64,000 nucleotides of DNA from Polydactylus sextarius (GCA_016801845.1 CM028917.1:5401501-5465500); one strand, 5' to 3'; positions 1-12,385 are shown, counted from the first letter of the stretch. Numbers and translations: made by a program. Notes: generated from the letters alone by a model not told the origin.

Positions 1-381
1 TCCACTGACCTCATTTTAGTTAATTATCATCATCTACACATCCATTACCGATTCTGGCAGATTTGTGTCCATGTTGACAGACAACACACAATTTCCTGCC
101 ATTTTACAAACCAAATGAACAGGCATAACAAGGCTTAAATGTTAAACATTCTCAGGCTTTCAATGACTCCGGTCGTGTACTTTTGTCCGTGCTAATGTCA
201 ACCTCCGCCTGTAACAACCGTACCCTCTGCTGTCTCCACTGCCTTTTCTCTTCTTCCAGTGATTGATCATGTGACCTACTGAAGGCTTGTCATTGGTTCT
301 CCTCTTGTTTTACAGTGTCAGCTAACATTGCAACTGATTTAATAATCCCTCATCTGTAATCGCTGTGTTTCTTCCCGTCAG
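1..381 (+). other. rara: Intron of rara (partial)
   Basis: No coding exon is seen here. The segment ends in a good splice acceptor (polypyrimidine tract, then AG at 380-381) in front of the rara second zinc finger exon, so it is taken as the 3' part of the intron that splits the DNA-binding domain. The first zinc finger and the N-terminal exons must lie outside the window to the left. Confidence 0.7.
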
Positions 382-533
382 GGTTTCTTTCGGAGGAGCA
401 TCCAGAAGAACATGGTGTACACGTGCCACCGAGACAAAGTCTGCGTCATCAACAAGGTGACGAGGAACCGGTGTCAGTCGTGTCGGCTGCAGAAATGTCT
501 TGATGTCGGCATGTCCAAGGAGTGTGAGTGCTC

Positions 534-604
<71 letters not shown>

Positions 605-2605
605 GGTGGTGGTGGTGGTGGTGGTGGTGGCGGTGGTGTTAACAGAACGGAAGGAAAGAAGACACATCAAACAGTTTGAAACCAATTTGCTGCTGTCATT
701 ACTTTGCGGTTGCTCAATAATGAAACAAAACACACTAAGGGATTTCTAAACCTCATTGCACTTTAAGCTGAACACCAGTGATGTTTTAACCTTGATATTT
801 GTGTCCACCTTGTGGCCTTTTCTAGGTACTACATGCTAAAACTACCAACACTGTTTTGAAATAACCAGCAGCCTGATGCTTTTTCAAATCTTAAAACAAA
901 TCTTTTATGCTTGCCTTTGTTTTTTCTTACTTACACAACGTTACGTTGTTGGATGTTTGTATGAATTGTGAACGCAATATCAAATTATGAGAGGTAAACG
1001 TATAAATATGCTCTTTGTGAGACAATAATTTAGATGTCACATTGATCTGAACACCGCAGCTAATTTTCTCTTTTTAAAAGGACAGAAACTTTGACAAAGA
1101 TGCTAAAGAGAATATTTTAACTTTGGATTATGAAAAGCTACTTTTGTTGAATTCCACAATATAGATATAGAACTTGAAATCTAGATCACAAAAGCACTAT
1201 AGGCTACATATTATACATCTACACTCCCCGCCTGTGTTATTTAGTGCTGATTCATGACTCAGACTTTCAGTTATGAATGTTTAGTCAGAGATCATAAGTA
1301 TCAGACTGGTCAAGGATTCTCCAAATCCATTCAGATGCAGCTTTCTGTGGGACACAAGATGTTTGATTTTAAAGGTGCTGTAGTCGACAGGATGTTAAAG
1401 CACCTACAGAGAAAGCTGTTAATTAAATCTTCTCCCCAGTTTACATCTTGTTACATGTCCAGGTCTGTGTATGTAACGGTTGTCACAGACCCGCTCAGCT
1501 TTGATTTAACGTCTTCCTTGACTCAAATGCAAATCATTGAAATAAATCTTCCCAATCTTGACTTCCACCATCAGTGGTGCGAAACGACAGAACGAAGAAG
1601 AAGAAGGAGGAGAAGAGACAGGGGGAGGTGGAGGTCTACGTTCTGTCGGCAGACACCGAGCAGATGATCGAACAAGTTCGTCGAGCTCATCAGGACACAT
1701 TTCCCTCCTTGTGTCAGCTGGGAAAATACACCACGGTACTAACTCACTCACTCGGCCCACTGCGTTTTATTAACACAAGAATTATTTCGCCGAGTGAACC
1801 GAGAGTGAAATATTGGCGTTTGAAGTTCTTGTCTCTGCCTTCCAACTTACAGAACAACAGCTCCGAGCACCGCGTGGCTCTGGACGTGAATCTGTGGGAC
1901 AAGTTCAGTGAACTGTCCACCAAGTGCATCATAAAGACGGTGGAGTTCGCCAAGCACCTGCCGGGCTTCACCACGCTGAGCATCGCCGATCAGATCACCC
2001 TGCTCAAAGCCGCCTGCCTCGACATCCTGGTGAGTTCACAGTGTTGTTTTCAGCATAACGTTACGTACAAAAACTCTTTAGATTTAAATGTTGTTTGTTG
2101 GGTTTTTTTTTTTTAGATTTTGAGGATCTGCACCCGCTACACTCCGGACCAGGACACAATGACTTTCTCTGACGGTTTGACTCTGAACCGCACTCAGATG
2201 CACAACGCCGGGTTCGGACCACTCACCGACCTCGTGTTCTCCTTCGCCAACCAGCTGCTCCCGCTGGAGATGGATGACGCCGAGACGGGATTGCTCAGCG
2301 CCATCTGCTTGCTCTGTGGAGGTACTGCACTCAAGCTTCAATTAGTATGAAATAGTCTTCACTTTGATGTTTGTGCTGTGGTGGGAAAGAAATTCACAAC
2401 GTTTCATCCATCTTGTGGTTCATCTTGTATAAATAATATTGAAATATTCCGTTGACTTGTGAGTGTATATTATGTGAATGTATATAATGCAAATGTGTAA
2501 TGATGATGATGTGTTTTGTGCAGATCGCCAGGATCTGGAGGAACCAGAAAAGGTGGACGTTCTTCAGGAGCCAATGCTAGAAGCCTTGAAGGTTCAACAT
2601 CTAAT

Positions 2606-2662
<57 letters not shown>

Positions 2663-3803
2663 TTCAACTTTCAGTTGTGCAGCAGTTGACAGAGCAGCGC
2701 GTCTATTAATCGAAGGATTGTTGGTTCAAATCCAAGCTCCTCCAGCCCACATGTTGAAATGTCATTGGGCAAAATACTGAAGCCAAAATTCCACTTTGTG
2801 TTTTATGTTAGCTCCTGTGACGGTTCTACAGGCAGTCTGAACTCAGTGTAGAGATGGGTGATGAGGAACGTTGTGACCTGGTCTAATAAAGGTTCTATAG
2901 TGTCACTAAAACTTCTGGTATTGTAGTGTAGGAACCTAGAGTGAACATTTCATGATAAAAAATTCCCTAAACCGTTTCAGAACATCCTGAATGTTTCCTG
3001 AAAGTCTTCAAACACACTAAGGGACATTCCAACTCTGCCCTTTACACCAGTGTAGACGATTTCAGAAAGATCTGGGAAAGTGTTGAAATGTTCCATCTGT
3101 GTAACCCTGCCCCAGCACCCACATTATAAAGTTTAGTGTATTTCTGACAGCAGGTCAATGTGTGTGTTTGACATCTTGTGGGATTTATTACCAATAAAGA
3201 AATATAATTATTATCTGCTTTATTCTTAAATATAAATTATTAAATCCTTGACTTGTGTCTTCTTGTGTCTGTGTAGATCTATGTGAGGAGGAGGAGACCT
3301 GATAAACCCTGCATGTTCCCCAAAATACTGATGAAGATCACTGACCTGAGGAGCATCAGTGTGAAGGGTGAGACTCATCATCTTCATTTTACTTAATAAA
3401 CATCTTCTTCGTGCCGCAAACATTGGAACAAGTTTCGACTTAGTTTGAATGTTCGATCATAACAATTAACTCCACAATGTACTACGACTATTCTGGGAGG
3501 CTGAACTCTTCTCCACCACTTTGTCTTAAAGGTGCAGAGCGAGTGATCACGCTGAAAATGGAGATTCCCGGCTCCATGCCTCCTCTCATCCAGGAGATGC
3601 TGGAGAACTCGGAAGGTCTGGAGGGACACGGAGCCGGTGGAGAGAAGGGTGGTGGAAAAAGTAGAGCAGGAGGAGGAAAAGGAGGTGGAGGAGGCAGAGA
3701 AGAGGATGAGACGGACCATCGGAGTCTTTCACCCAACTCAGTCCCTTCTCCCAGTCCAAGCCCATTACCCTGCTCCCCTTCGTCTCCCTCCTCCTCCACC
3801 TGA
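382..3803 (+). CDS. rara: Retinoic acid receptor alpha, last seven coding exons (5' partial)
   Basis: Ligand-activated nuclear transcription factor that binds retinoic acid and works as a heterodimer with RXR. Exons: 382-523, 1575-1735, 1853-2029, 2117-2321, 2524-2591, 3277-3367 and 3532-3803 (TGA 3801-3803). All borders are AG/GT and the phases join. Exon one starts GFFRRSIQKNMVYTC and holds zinc finger 2 with C-x5-C-x9-C-x2-C spacing. Exon two is the hinge (VRNDR, then KKKK, ending CQLGKYTT). The next exons form the ligand-binding domain (LWDKFSELSTKCIIKTVEFA, LRICTRYTP, FSDGLTLNRTQMHNAGFGPL). The last exon has the AF-2 core PPLIQEMLEN and a Gly/Ser/Pro-rich tail. Alpha is preferred over beta or gamma because of KCIIKTVEFA, FANQLLPLEMDDAET and EMLENSEGLE. 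Whether it is raraa or rarab cannot be told. The residue after the DBD exon junction is Leu where RARs normally have Ser. Confidence 0.95.
533..632 (+). repeat. (TTG)n-(GTG)n compound microsatellite
   Basis: About 19 TTG units run straight into about 14 GTG units, starting some ten bases after the splice donor of the rara zinc-finger exon (GT at 524). The six-frame poly-Cys, poly-Trp and poly-Asn peptides over it are translation artefacts. Confidence 0.97.
2609..2657 (+). repeat. (TA)n microsatellite in rara intron
   Basis: About 24 uninterrupted TA dinucleotides, starting some 20 bases after the donor of the short 68-bp rara exon and just before a SINE-like fragment. Confidence 0.95.
2674..2800 (+). 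repeat. tRNA-derived SINE-like fragment
   Basis: A tRNA-like head with a B-box match (GGTTCAAATCC at 2723-2733) is followed by a body resembling the fish SINE consensus in which a CTCCTCCAG block precedes a TTGGGCAAAATACTGA block. It sits in the last large rara intron behind a TA repeat, a common SINE landing site. The A-box region is diverged and no clear target-site duplication was found. The family is assigned from memory of fish SINEs, so the subfamily is left open. Confidence 0.55.
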
Positions 3804-4436
3804 ACTCTCCACGTACTCTCAGCACCGCTCTGAGGACACACACACAGACCGAAATGCAGGAAAAACTGCAGCTGATAACAGATAATCTGAGGGACAAAAA
3901 TCACCTGAACCCATGAACTTTGCTTGCTACTAGTTAGAATGGGACAGAGGCTAAATATCTTTATACACAGGTGAACTATGACATAAGGACTGAATTGTGT
4001 TCAGACATCACTTTCATACACACCGTTCAAAAACAAATGTGATTTCACTTGTTTTTTTAATCTTTTTATAATGGCTGAAATGTTCATTATTTGCAAAGTG
4101 CGTGAAGATAAATGAAGGATTATCTATATACTCCAGACAAGTGATGAAGAGGATTCCTCATATATCAAACACGTCCTCATTATTATATATATATATATAT
4201 ATATACATACAGTATCTCACAAAAGTGAGTACACCCCTCACATTTCTGCAGATATTTAATTCTTTATATATCTTTTAGATATAGATATCTTTTCATGGGA
4301 CACAATGAAAAGTAGTCAGTGTACAGCTTATATAATATAACAGTGTAAATTTATTGCTCCCTCTAAATAACTCAAAATACAGCTAAACCCCTGGCAACAA
4401 AAGTGAGAACACCACTAAGTGAAAATGCCCAAAGTG

Positions 4437-5761
4437 TCAATATTTTGTGTGGCCACCATTATTTTCCAGCACTGCCTTAACTCTCTTGGACATAGACACA
4501 TTCACTAGAGCTTCACTGATTGCCACTGGAATCCTCTTCCACTCCTGTTTGAGGATGCCCCAGAGATGTTCGGTTTAGGTCTGGAGACATGCTTGGCCAG
4601 TCCATCACCTTTACCCTCAGCCTCTTTAGCAAGGCAGTGGTCATCTTGGAGGTGTGTTTGGGGTCATTATCATGTTGGAATACTGTCATGCGGCCCAGTT
4701 TCCAGAGGGAGGGGATCACGCTCTGCTTCAGTACGTCACAGTGCATGTTTACATTGCATTGCAAAATAAGTTTTTCTTGGTCTCATCAGACCACAGGACG
4801 TGGTTCCAGTAATCCATGTCCTTAGTCTGCTTGTCCTCCGCAAACTGTTTGCGGGCTTTCTTGTGCATCATCTTCAGAAGAGGCTTCCTTCTGGGACGAC
4901 AGCCATGCAGACCAATTTGATGCAGTGTGTGGCGTATGGTCTGAGCACTGACAGGCTGACCCCCCACCCCTTCAACCTCTGCAGCAATGCTGGCAGCACT
5001 CATACGTCTATTTTCCAAAGACAACCTTTGGATGTGACACTGAGCATGTGCACTCAACTTCTTTGGCCGACCATGGCGAGGCCTGTTCTGAGTGGAACGT
5101 GTCCTGTTAAACCGCTGGATGGTCACTGTGCTGCAGCTCAGCTTCAGGATGTTGGCAGTCTTCTTACTTTATTTATTTAACCTTTATTTAAGCAGGTTGT
5201 TGAGACGTAGAATGTCTTTTTCAAAGGCGACCTGGCCAAGAGGCAGCAAAATTTTACAGAGCAAGTAGTAGCATAAATAAGATTTTTACGATGAGTAGAG
5301 ATTTAAAATAAAATATATAAATAAAATGTTAAGATAGCTTAAATGAGTAGCATCAGGTTTTAAGAATTTTAACAAAGCTTTTAAGAGGGATCAGGTCTGA
5401 CATTTTTAGATCATCTTGCAGGGATTTCCATGCAAAGGGAGCAGTATAGTGAAATGCCTTTCTCCCCAGTTCTGCAAAAACATAAGGAACATTCAGGGTG
5501 AAAAAGCCAGTGGATCGTAGAGTATGATGTCCAAGTTTCCTAACAAGGTGAAATCCTTGTTAGGAAACTTGGACATAAAAGTCAATCATTGAGTAAATAT
5601 CCTGATAGACAGGGATGACCATTTAGATTTTTTGAGCAGAGTGCAATGATGGGTGAGATTCTTGCATCCAGTGACAAACCTCAGTGCACAATGATGCACA
5701 GTATCTAGAGAACGTAACTTTTTTTCAGATCATCAGAGAGTTCTTTGCCATGAGGTGCCAT
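4437..5761 (-). pseudogene. Tc1-like transposase remnant
   Basis: Read on the minus strand. It begins at 5761 with MAPHGKELSDDLKK (first helix-turn-helix), is cut by an inserted repeat, and resumes near 5168 with an ILKLSCSTVTIQRFNR-like part. It continues through the paired-like region (RPRHGRPKKLSA, RRMSAASIAAEVEGVGGQ) to the first catalytic Asp in LWSDETKKN at about 4770. It then jumps to a segment with FQHDNDPKHTSK (second Asp) and MDWPSMSPDLN. About 50 residues between the first and second catalytic Asp are missing compared with intact relatives. The C-terminal end (ENNGGHTKY-type) is followed by a stop at 4437-4439. It cannot make an active enzyme. Confidence 0.85.
5169..5706. mobile_element. 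Repeat inserted within the Tc1 transposase
   Basis: The transposase sequence stops near 5168 and picks up again near 5707, with about 25 codons lost between. The insert starts with TTTATTTATTTAACC, a dispersed fish repeat motif, and has no long ORF. It contains a perfect 19-bp inverted repeat (5530-5548 and 5555-5573, six-base loop). The family is not assigned. Confidence 0.6.
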
Positions 5762-6116
5762 GTTGAACTTTCAGTGACCAGTGTGAGAGACTGCGAGAGC
5801 TGTAATACCAAATTTAACACACCCGCTCCCTATTCATGAGACCTTGTAACACTAACGAGTCAGATGACACTGGGGAAGGAAAATGAATAACTGTGTTCAA
5901 TTTGGACATTTTTACTCAGAGGTGTACTCACTTTTGTGGTATAGACATTAGTGGCCGTCTATTGAGTTATTTTGAGGGAACAATAAAGTTACACTGTTAT
6001 ATAAGCTGTACACTGACTACTTTTCATTGTGTCAAAGTGTCACTTCCTCAGTGTCATCCCATGAAAAGATATAATTAAATATCTGCAGAAATGTGAGGGG
6101 TGTACTGACTTGTGGG

Positions 6117-6934
<818 letters not shown>

Positions 6935-8575
6935 CAGTCGTCCTCAAAATTATTCATACCCTTGCTAAATTGTGTGATTTTTGCATATTGTCATGAAATG
7001 AACGCATGTTTTCAAATTTATGCATCAGTTATATGTGACCAACAATTGCAAGAATGACAACAATACAAAATGCAAAAAATATTTATGTCTGGGGTACTGT
7101 ATTGATGCAATCCCAAAAAATGCCATGTTCAAAATTATTCATACCCCTGACAACATTTAAACAAAAATGTGCCAAATGTGGTAATTTTTGTCCAAGATGT
7201 CACAGTGGAATAAAACCCTTTATTTAAAATTGTTGACCAAATGTTAAAGCAAAAAAAAGACATCTTTCCAGAAGAGTATAAATAGGGGAAAAGTGTTCAG
7301 ATCATTCTCAATTCCTGGTCATCATGGTCAAGAAGAAAGAGCTCAGCGAAGACCCACGGCAGCGTCTTGTTCGTACCCACAGTGAAGGAAAGGGTTACAA
7401 GGCCATTTCCAAGCAGTATGATGTCCCTGTTTCAACTGTCCAGAGCATCATCAACAAGCACAAGAGGTTCAACACTGTTAAAAACCTCAGTGGGCGTGGT
7501 CGGAAGCGTAAGGTTTCCCCAAACTTGCTAGGAAAATCTGCAGAGAGGTCAACACCAACCCACAGACCACAACCAAGGCTCTAGTTGAAATGCTTGACCA
7601 GACAGGGACAAAGGTATCAAGGTCCACCATTGAGCGAGTCTTGCATAGAGGAGGTCTCCATGGACGTACACCTCGGAAAACACCGTTGCTCACGAAGAAA
7701 CATCTGGTAGCTCGCCTGGCCTTTTGTAGACGCGCCATCTGAAACAAGATCCCAGCTTTTGGTCCACCATCCTGTGGTCTGATGAGACAAAGTTGGAGTT
7801 ATTTGGCCATATGGATGCTCAATATGTCTGGAGGAAGAAAGGAGAAGCCTATAGACCAAAGAACACTGTGCCCACTGTCAAGTGTGGTGGTGGAAGCTTA
7901 ATGCTATGGGGATGTTTCTCCTCCAGTGGCACAGGGAATCTTGTCAAGGTCCAAGGCATCATGAAAAAGGAGGATTACATAAGGATACTTGATGAAAATG
8001 TGAAGGAATCTGCTGTGAAACTCCAGCTTGGCCACAACTGGATTTACCAAAACGACAATGATCCTAAACACACTGCCAAGATAGTGAAGAAATGGTTCAA
8101 GGACAATGATGTCAATGTCCTGGAATGGCCAAGTCAGAGTCCGGACCGGAACCCCATTGAAAACTTGTGGCATTACTTGAAGATCAGGGTGAGGGCGAGG
8201 AAACCAACTAACCTGACTCAGCTTGAGGCATTTGCCAAAGAAGAGTGGGCCAACATCCCACAGGAGACATGCAGGAAGCTTGTGGACACATACAAGAATC
8301 GTCTGGAAGCAGTCATAAGAATAATGGCTATGCCATTGACTATTAAATAAAGACAATGGATTAGGGTATGAATAATTTTGAACGTGGCATTTTTGGGAGT
8401 CCAATAATACAATACCCCAGAAATAAATATTTTGTTTGAATTTTGTATTGTTGTCATTCTTTCAATTGTTGGTCACATATAACTGATGCATAAATTTGAA
8501 AACATCGTTCATTTCATGACAATATGCAAAAATCACACAATTTAGCAAGGGTATGAATAATTTTGAGGACGACTG
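6935..8575 (+). mobile_element. Tc1/mariner-type transposon with long TIRs
   Basis: Starts CAGTCGTCCTCAAAATTATT and ends with the inverse, flanked on both sides by TA (6933-6934 and 8576-8577). Each terminal inverted repeat is about 210 bp (6935-7147 and about 8364-8575). The motif AAAATTATTCATACCC occurs at both edges of each arm, the IR/DR layout. Total 1641 bp, the usual size for an autonomous copy, but the transposase has lost its reading frame. TA repeats on both flanks suggest insertion into a short TA tract. Confidence 0.92.
7324..8350 (+). pseudogene. Tc1-like transposase with frameshifts
   Basis: ATG at 7324 begins MVKKKELSEDPRQRLV, with a helix-turn-helix region (YKAISKQYDVPVSTVQSIIN). 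The frame shifts near 7520-7540: the next frame reads a transposase-like stretch (STIERVLHRGGLHGRTPRK). It shifts again near 7725-7745 before the first catalytic Asp (LWSDETK). The 3' part is open to the stop at 8348-8350 and keeps the second Asp (YQNDNDPKHTAK) and the Glu (NPIENLWHYLK), the DDE triad of the family. With two frameshifts it should be inactive, though recently so because the TIRs are still well matched. Confidence 0.88.
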
Positions 8576-8585
8576 TATATATATA

Positions 8586-8708
8586 GCTCCATCTGGCTTG
8601 ATGATGTGGCCTGTTCAGGAAATGAAAGGGTTCTGAGTGATTGTCAACACAGAGGTATTGGGTCACACAACTGTGACCACAGTGAGGATGCTGGTGTCAT
8701 CTGTTCAG
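8586..8708 (+). pseudogene. 5'-truncated SRCR exon
   Basis: Begins abruptly after the TA-rich flank of the Tc1 element, inside the codons for SIWLDDVACSGNE. It runs to VICS and a GT donor at 8709. It has GNERVLSDCQHRG, as in the first SRCR exon of the right-hand gene (63516-63824), and the following intron matches that gene's intron to the window end. The first about 60 codons and the acceptor are absent, so it cannot be spliced in as a normal SRCR domain. Confidence 0.9.
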
Positions 8709-9979
8709 GTAGGATGATTTCATTATTTAAACCACCTTTGTTTTTTAGCCAGCCATAAGTATTTTTTGGTCTTTGTTAGAAACATTATAAATGAGCTGTA
8801 ACTGCCTGACTGTGTTTTCCATGAGGAGAAGAAATAGTCTAACCAGTAAAAAGCATGAATTACTTTGTGTAAATCTTGTAAAACATGTATCCTCTAATTT
8901 TTTCTCTCAGTTTCTTAAGATCATAATAGACTGATTTGGTAGAAACTGGTTGTAGGAACAGAAATTCAAAATCAGAAAAACAACACTGAGATCCGGTAAA
9001 ACTGATTGAAATTTTGATCACTGTTTGTATTATTAAAAACTTTTAAAAGAGCAGTTTAGATACTGCAATGGGGTCTAAAAAGCAAATTTGATAATGTTGT
9101 AAAGTTGTAAAGTTGTTAATTACAAAAAATCGACAGGTCTATGATGCTAATTACTGAGACACCCAGGGCATATTTTTAGTAGAGGCTCAATATGTCTTTT
9201 TTTTATATTTACCTTTAATGATAGATACAGCAGAGAGAGAAAGGAAACAGGCAGGAGAGTGGGGGAAAGACATGCAGAAGAGTTCAACTTGGTCAGGATT
9301 TGTAGCTATTCAGGCACCCAAAAGGGTTCTATCTATGACAATATGACCTAGTGTCACAATTAAATAAAAAATTTTCCTTTCAGAGTAGAGACAGAAGTTG
9401 AGAGAGTTAATCAAAGCGACTACCAGAATGTGTTGTGTGTGGTTTGTATCTTATCACAAGTAAAATACCAGGAAACCCAGAAGAAATATATTCAAATGAT
9501 GGATAGTCAAACTAAACCCTAAACTGAAACAGCTTCTGCAAAATTACATTCCAGTTGCAAATACTCCAGCTCTCAAATCACACTAAGCTTTAGCAGGGCT
9601 TCTTTTATGGTTTCAGTGTAATAAAACATGGACACAGTTGGCTGTTGGGAAAAGGTTATTAGGACTGATGTGCTTTCAGGTGTTTTATCTATCATTGAGT
9701 ACTCATTGCCTATTAAGACAGAAAGGAGAAATTTGGTGATAAATGAACTTTAGACATGGTAATGAGTTGTTAGGTTTGCTGAGGAGCAAAACTACACTAG
9801 CATGCATGTCCATCGCTTGCATGGTGAGTCTTTTCGACAGAAACGAAAAAAATAACATTGTTCAGAATGCAACAGGCTAGCATAGTGTTACTCCTCAGCA
9901 AAAATACCAGCTCATGATCATGTTTTAACATATCCAAAGTTGATTTTAGACTAAATTTTTCCTTTAACGAAGTGGTTCG
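8709..9979 (+). other. Intron-like sequence with modules shared with other units
   Basis: 8709-8890 matches the intron after 63825. About 9345-9720 is diverged but clearly related to the intron after each Ig beta exon (for example 40480-40900: the blocks TTGTATCTTATCACAAGTAAA and ATTACATTCCAGTTGCAAAT occur in both, the first in part). A CTAGCATG-containing stretch at 9780-9890 has no match in the window. No intact exon is seen. Confidence 0.6.
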
Positions 9980-10074
9980 TCAGAAAGTGAAATGACTCTG
10001 AGTGAATTCCAGCACAGAGGATTTAGGACACACAACTGTAATCATGGTGACGATGCTGGTGTCATCTGCTCATG
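9980..10074 (+). pseudogene. Degenerate SRCR exon, 3' third only
   Basis: Readable as SESEMTLSEFQHRG followed by a NCNHGDDAGVICS-type end, so it is the C-terminal third of an SRCR domain. The Cys of the usual ECQH motif is Phe. The 5' part is not recognisable and the sequence after VICS has TGTGAT where the usual donor stands. Probably dead. Confidence 0.7.
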
Positions 10075-10217
10075 TGATATGTCTGTTTAAGTAAATTAAT
10101 CAAGGCCCTTAAAAACATATATTTGGTCAATGATAATTAGCAAGTAATGTTTTGATTAATTACAAACTTAAAGGTAACAGGATAAACATATCATATGATT
10201 TGTTTTATGTGCCCCAG

Positions 10218-10529
10218 AACAAATCAGGTTGGTTGGATCTAGATCTACTCGTTGCTCTGGAAGAGTTGAAATCTATCACAACAACTCCTGGGGAACTGTC
10301 TGTGATGACGACTGGGACTTAAATGATGCTGCAGTAGTTTGCAGACACTTGAACTGTGGTACAGCACTGGATGCTCCTCACTCTGCCTACTTTGGTCAAG
10401 GAAGTGGCTCCATCTGGCTTGATAATGTGACCTGTTCAGGAAATGAAACATCTCTACACGAGTGTCAACACAGTGGTTTTGGGACAAGTTATTGTGGTCA
10501 TTATGAGGACGCTGGTGTCATCTGCTCAG
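10218..10529 (+). CDS. SRCR domain exon A1 (type A)
   Basis: One group B SRCR domain in a single phase 1-1 exon of 312 bp (acceptor CCCCAG, donor GTGAGA). It reads IRLVGSRSTRCSGRVEIYHN, TVCDDDWDLNDAAVVC, SIWLDNVTCSGNET, ending DAGVICS, with eight Cys for four disulfides. Type A differs from type B by two extra residues (SR before STRC) and by DDDWD, RxLNC, DNVTC and HYED in place of DDNWD, RQLDC, DHVAC and HYKD. A1 alone has His in CRHLNC. Sequons: NNS, NVT, NET. It is the first full-length exon of the array. Confidence 0.93.
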
Positions 10530-11001
10530 GTGAGATAATTCAGTTAAATTCAAATAAATCAAGGCCATTAAAACCATAGATTCAGTCTATGATAATCAGA
10601 AGAGTCAAGTAATCAAGTACAAGTACTTCTTTACCTTACTTAAGAAGAAATTTGGTTATCTATACTTTACTGGAGTAATTATTTTTCAGCCCACTTTTTA
10701 CTCCCACTCCTTACATTTTTAAGCAGTTATCTGTACTTTCTACTCCTTAAATTATAAAAATAATATCGTTACTCCTATTTCATTCTGCCTTGTTATTGTT
10801 AAAAAAAAAAAAAAAACAAAAAAACAAGAAATACCTATCCTGATAAATCGTGCCATCCAGTTTTGTATCTTACATCCGTTTTCCTCAGATTCCTGCAGCT
10901 AAACTTGGATGTACATTTACATTCCAATAACAGTTATTGATAACATGCCTCTGAAGTTTGACTTTTTACACCGCTATAATACAACCATTTAGCTGCAAAT
11001 A

Positions 11002-11300
11002 CAGTTGTATGCAAAAGTTTGGGCACCCCTGATCATTTTCAAGATTTTCCTTTATAAATCAATGGTTATTCGGATCAGAAATTTCAGTTAAATATATCAT
11101 ATAGCAGACGAACACAGTGGTATTTGAGAAGTGAAATGAAGTTTATAGGATTTACAGAAAGTGTGCAATAATTACTTTAAAAAAAGTAGGCAGGTGCGTA
11201 AATTTGGGCACCCCAACAGAAAAATTCCACCAATATTTAGTAGATCCTCCTTTTGCAATTGATCCCTCTTTTTTTGTACCGTTTACCCTGTTCAGGGAAG
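11002..11300 (+). mobile_element. Tc1/mariner-like element end, truncated (type A intron)
   Basis: Starts CAGTTGTATGCAAAAGTTTG, a common fish Tc1/mariner terminus, and continues through TTTGGGCACCCCAACAG and TAGATCCTCCTTTTGC. No matching right terminus and no transposase. Copies lie at the same place in each type A unit (starting about 27936, 33366 and 38457), so it entered before the array was duplicated. A shredded copy is near 41097. The right limit is approximate. Confidence 0.7.
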
Positions 11301-12341
11301 TCAAGCTCAATGCCTCGAGGGAAGTTGACTGTGGGATTGTGGACAATTTAAAGTAAACAATTAACCTAACCCACATTTAACCTTGGTGAAAATAGTTTCA
11401 AATAAATAAATGAATAAATAGTTCAAATATCAAAAATTTTTGGGGAAAATTTCAAATTTAATTTCTTTATTTTAACAGTGATGAAATCAGATGAATAGGA
11501 TTCAAATCACTATTTCAGCTTTGTTAGTAACTCATTCTGTTAGTCCAGCCACTTAAAATGAGCTTCCTGTTACTTCAAGCAGCTACAAGTTTCCATTGAT
11601 GAACGACAATGAAAGACTTAATGTAACCGTATCTGAGCACCGCGGCACTTCGGTACTTTGCCTTAAAAAATTAAACACCAGTCATTCAGATGCTTGTCCC
11701 AAATAAACACAGGGACTTTTGAGTCATTTGGGAAAATAAACGCTGGGGCTGTTATTTGGGGCTTTACAGTACTCATTGCCTATTTAGACAGGAAGCCTTA
11801 AATAGTCATGGAAAGAGTCATGTTTTATGAGTGACTGGTGATTGGATTTGAATATTGAGGGATCTTTTTAGTCTACTTAACCTACCTCCTTACATTGAGT
11901 TACCTAGGATTTGTTTGTTGTATAAAAAAAAAAAAAAAAAAAAAAAAAGGACACCTATTCAGATAAAAAGCACCATCCAGTTTTGTTATCTTACATCCGT
12001 TTCCCTCACAGATTCCTGCAGCTAAACTTGGATGTACATTTACATTCCAATAACAGTTATTGATAACATGCCTCTGAAGTTTGACTTTTTACACCGCTAT
12101 AATACAACCATAAAGCTGCAAATAATAGTTGGATTTTGTTATCTGGGATGACTCGTTTAAAGCTAAACTTTTTTTTAGTAAAGTGTTGTTAAAATTTTGT
12201 TAAAAATGAAATATATAAAAGACAAATAAGAGCCTCCTATTTGGGCTATTTGTAAGTTTCCTCTGCTGCCAATTGCAGTTTTGTTACAGACAGCACCTTT
12301 GAATACAACTTCTACATTTGATTAAATCTCATATGCCTCAG

Positions 12342-12385
12342 GTTTTCAAGTCAGATTGGTTGGATCTAGATCTACTCATTCACTT
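12342..12385 (+). pseudogene. Dead SRCR exon start, first of a series
   Basis: After GCCTCAG the sequence codes for a short FQVRLVGSRST-like stretch in phase 1, then breaks off into unrelated bases (CACTTTCACTAATCAC). Copies stand about 180 bp before each B exon (for example 13510, 14685, 15856 and 25015-25050, 34712, 35886). The acceptor resembles that of the first SRCR exon at 63516. Use of it would hit a stop about 30 codons later. Confidence 0.75.

Noticed and set aside
449..749. Poly-Cys/Trp, poly-Asn/Thr and poly-Leu/Val open frames
   Set aside because: They are translations of the TTG/GTG microsatellite; only the first about 37 codons of the plus frame (rara exon) are real.
2674..2760. 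A functional tRNA gene
   Set aside because: Only a B box is clear; the cloverleaf stems do not pair and the 3' part is a SINE body.
11152..11376. Minus frame MWVRLIVYFKLS in four copies
   Set aside because: Lies on the truncated Tc1/mariner fragment; no transposase motif is seen.
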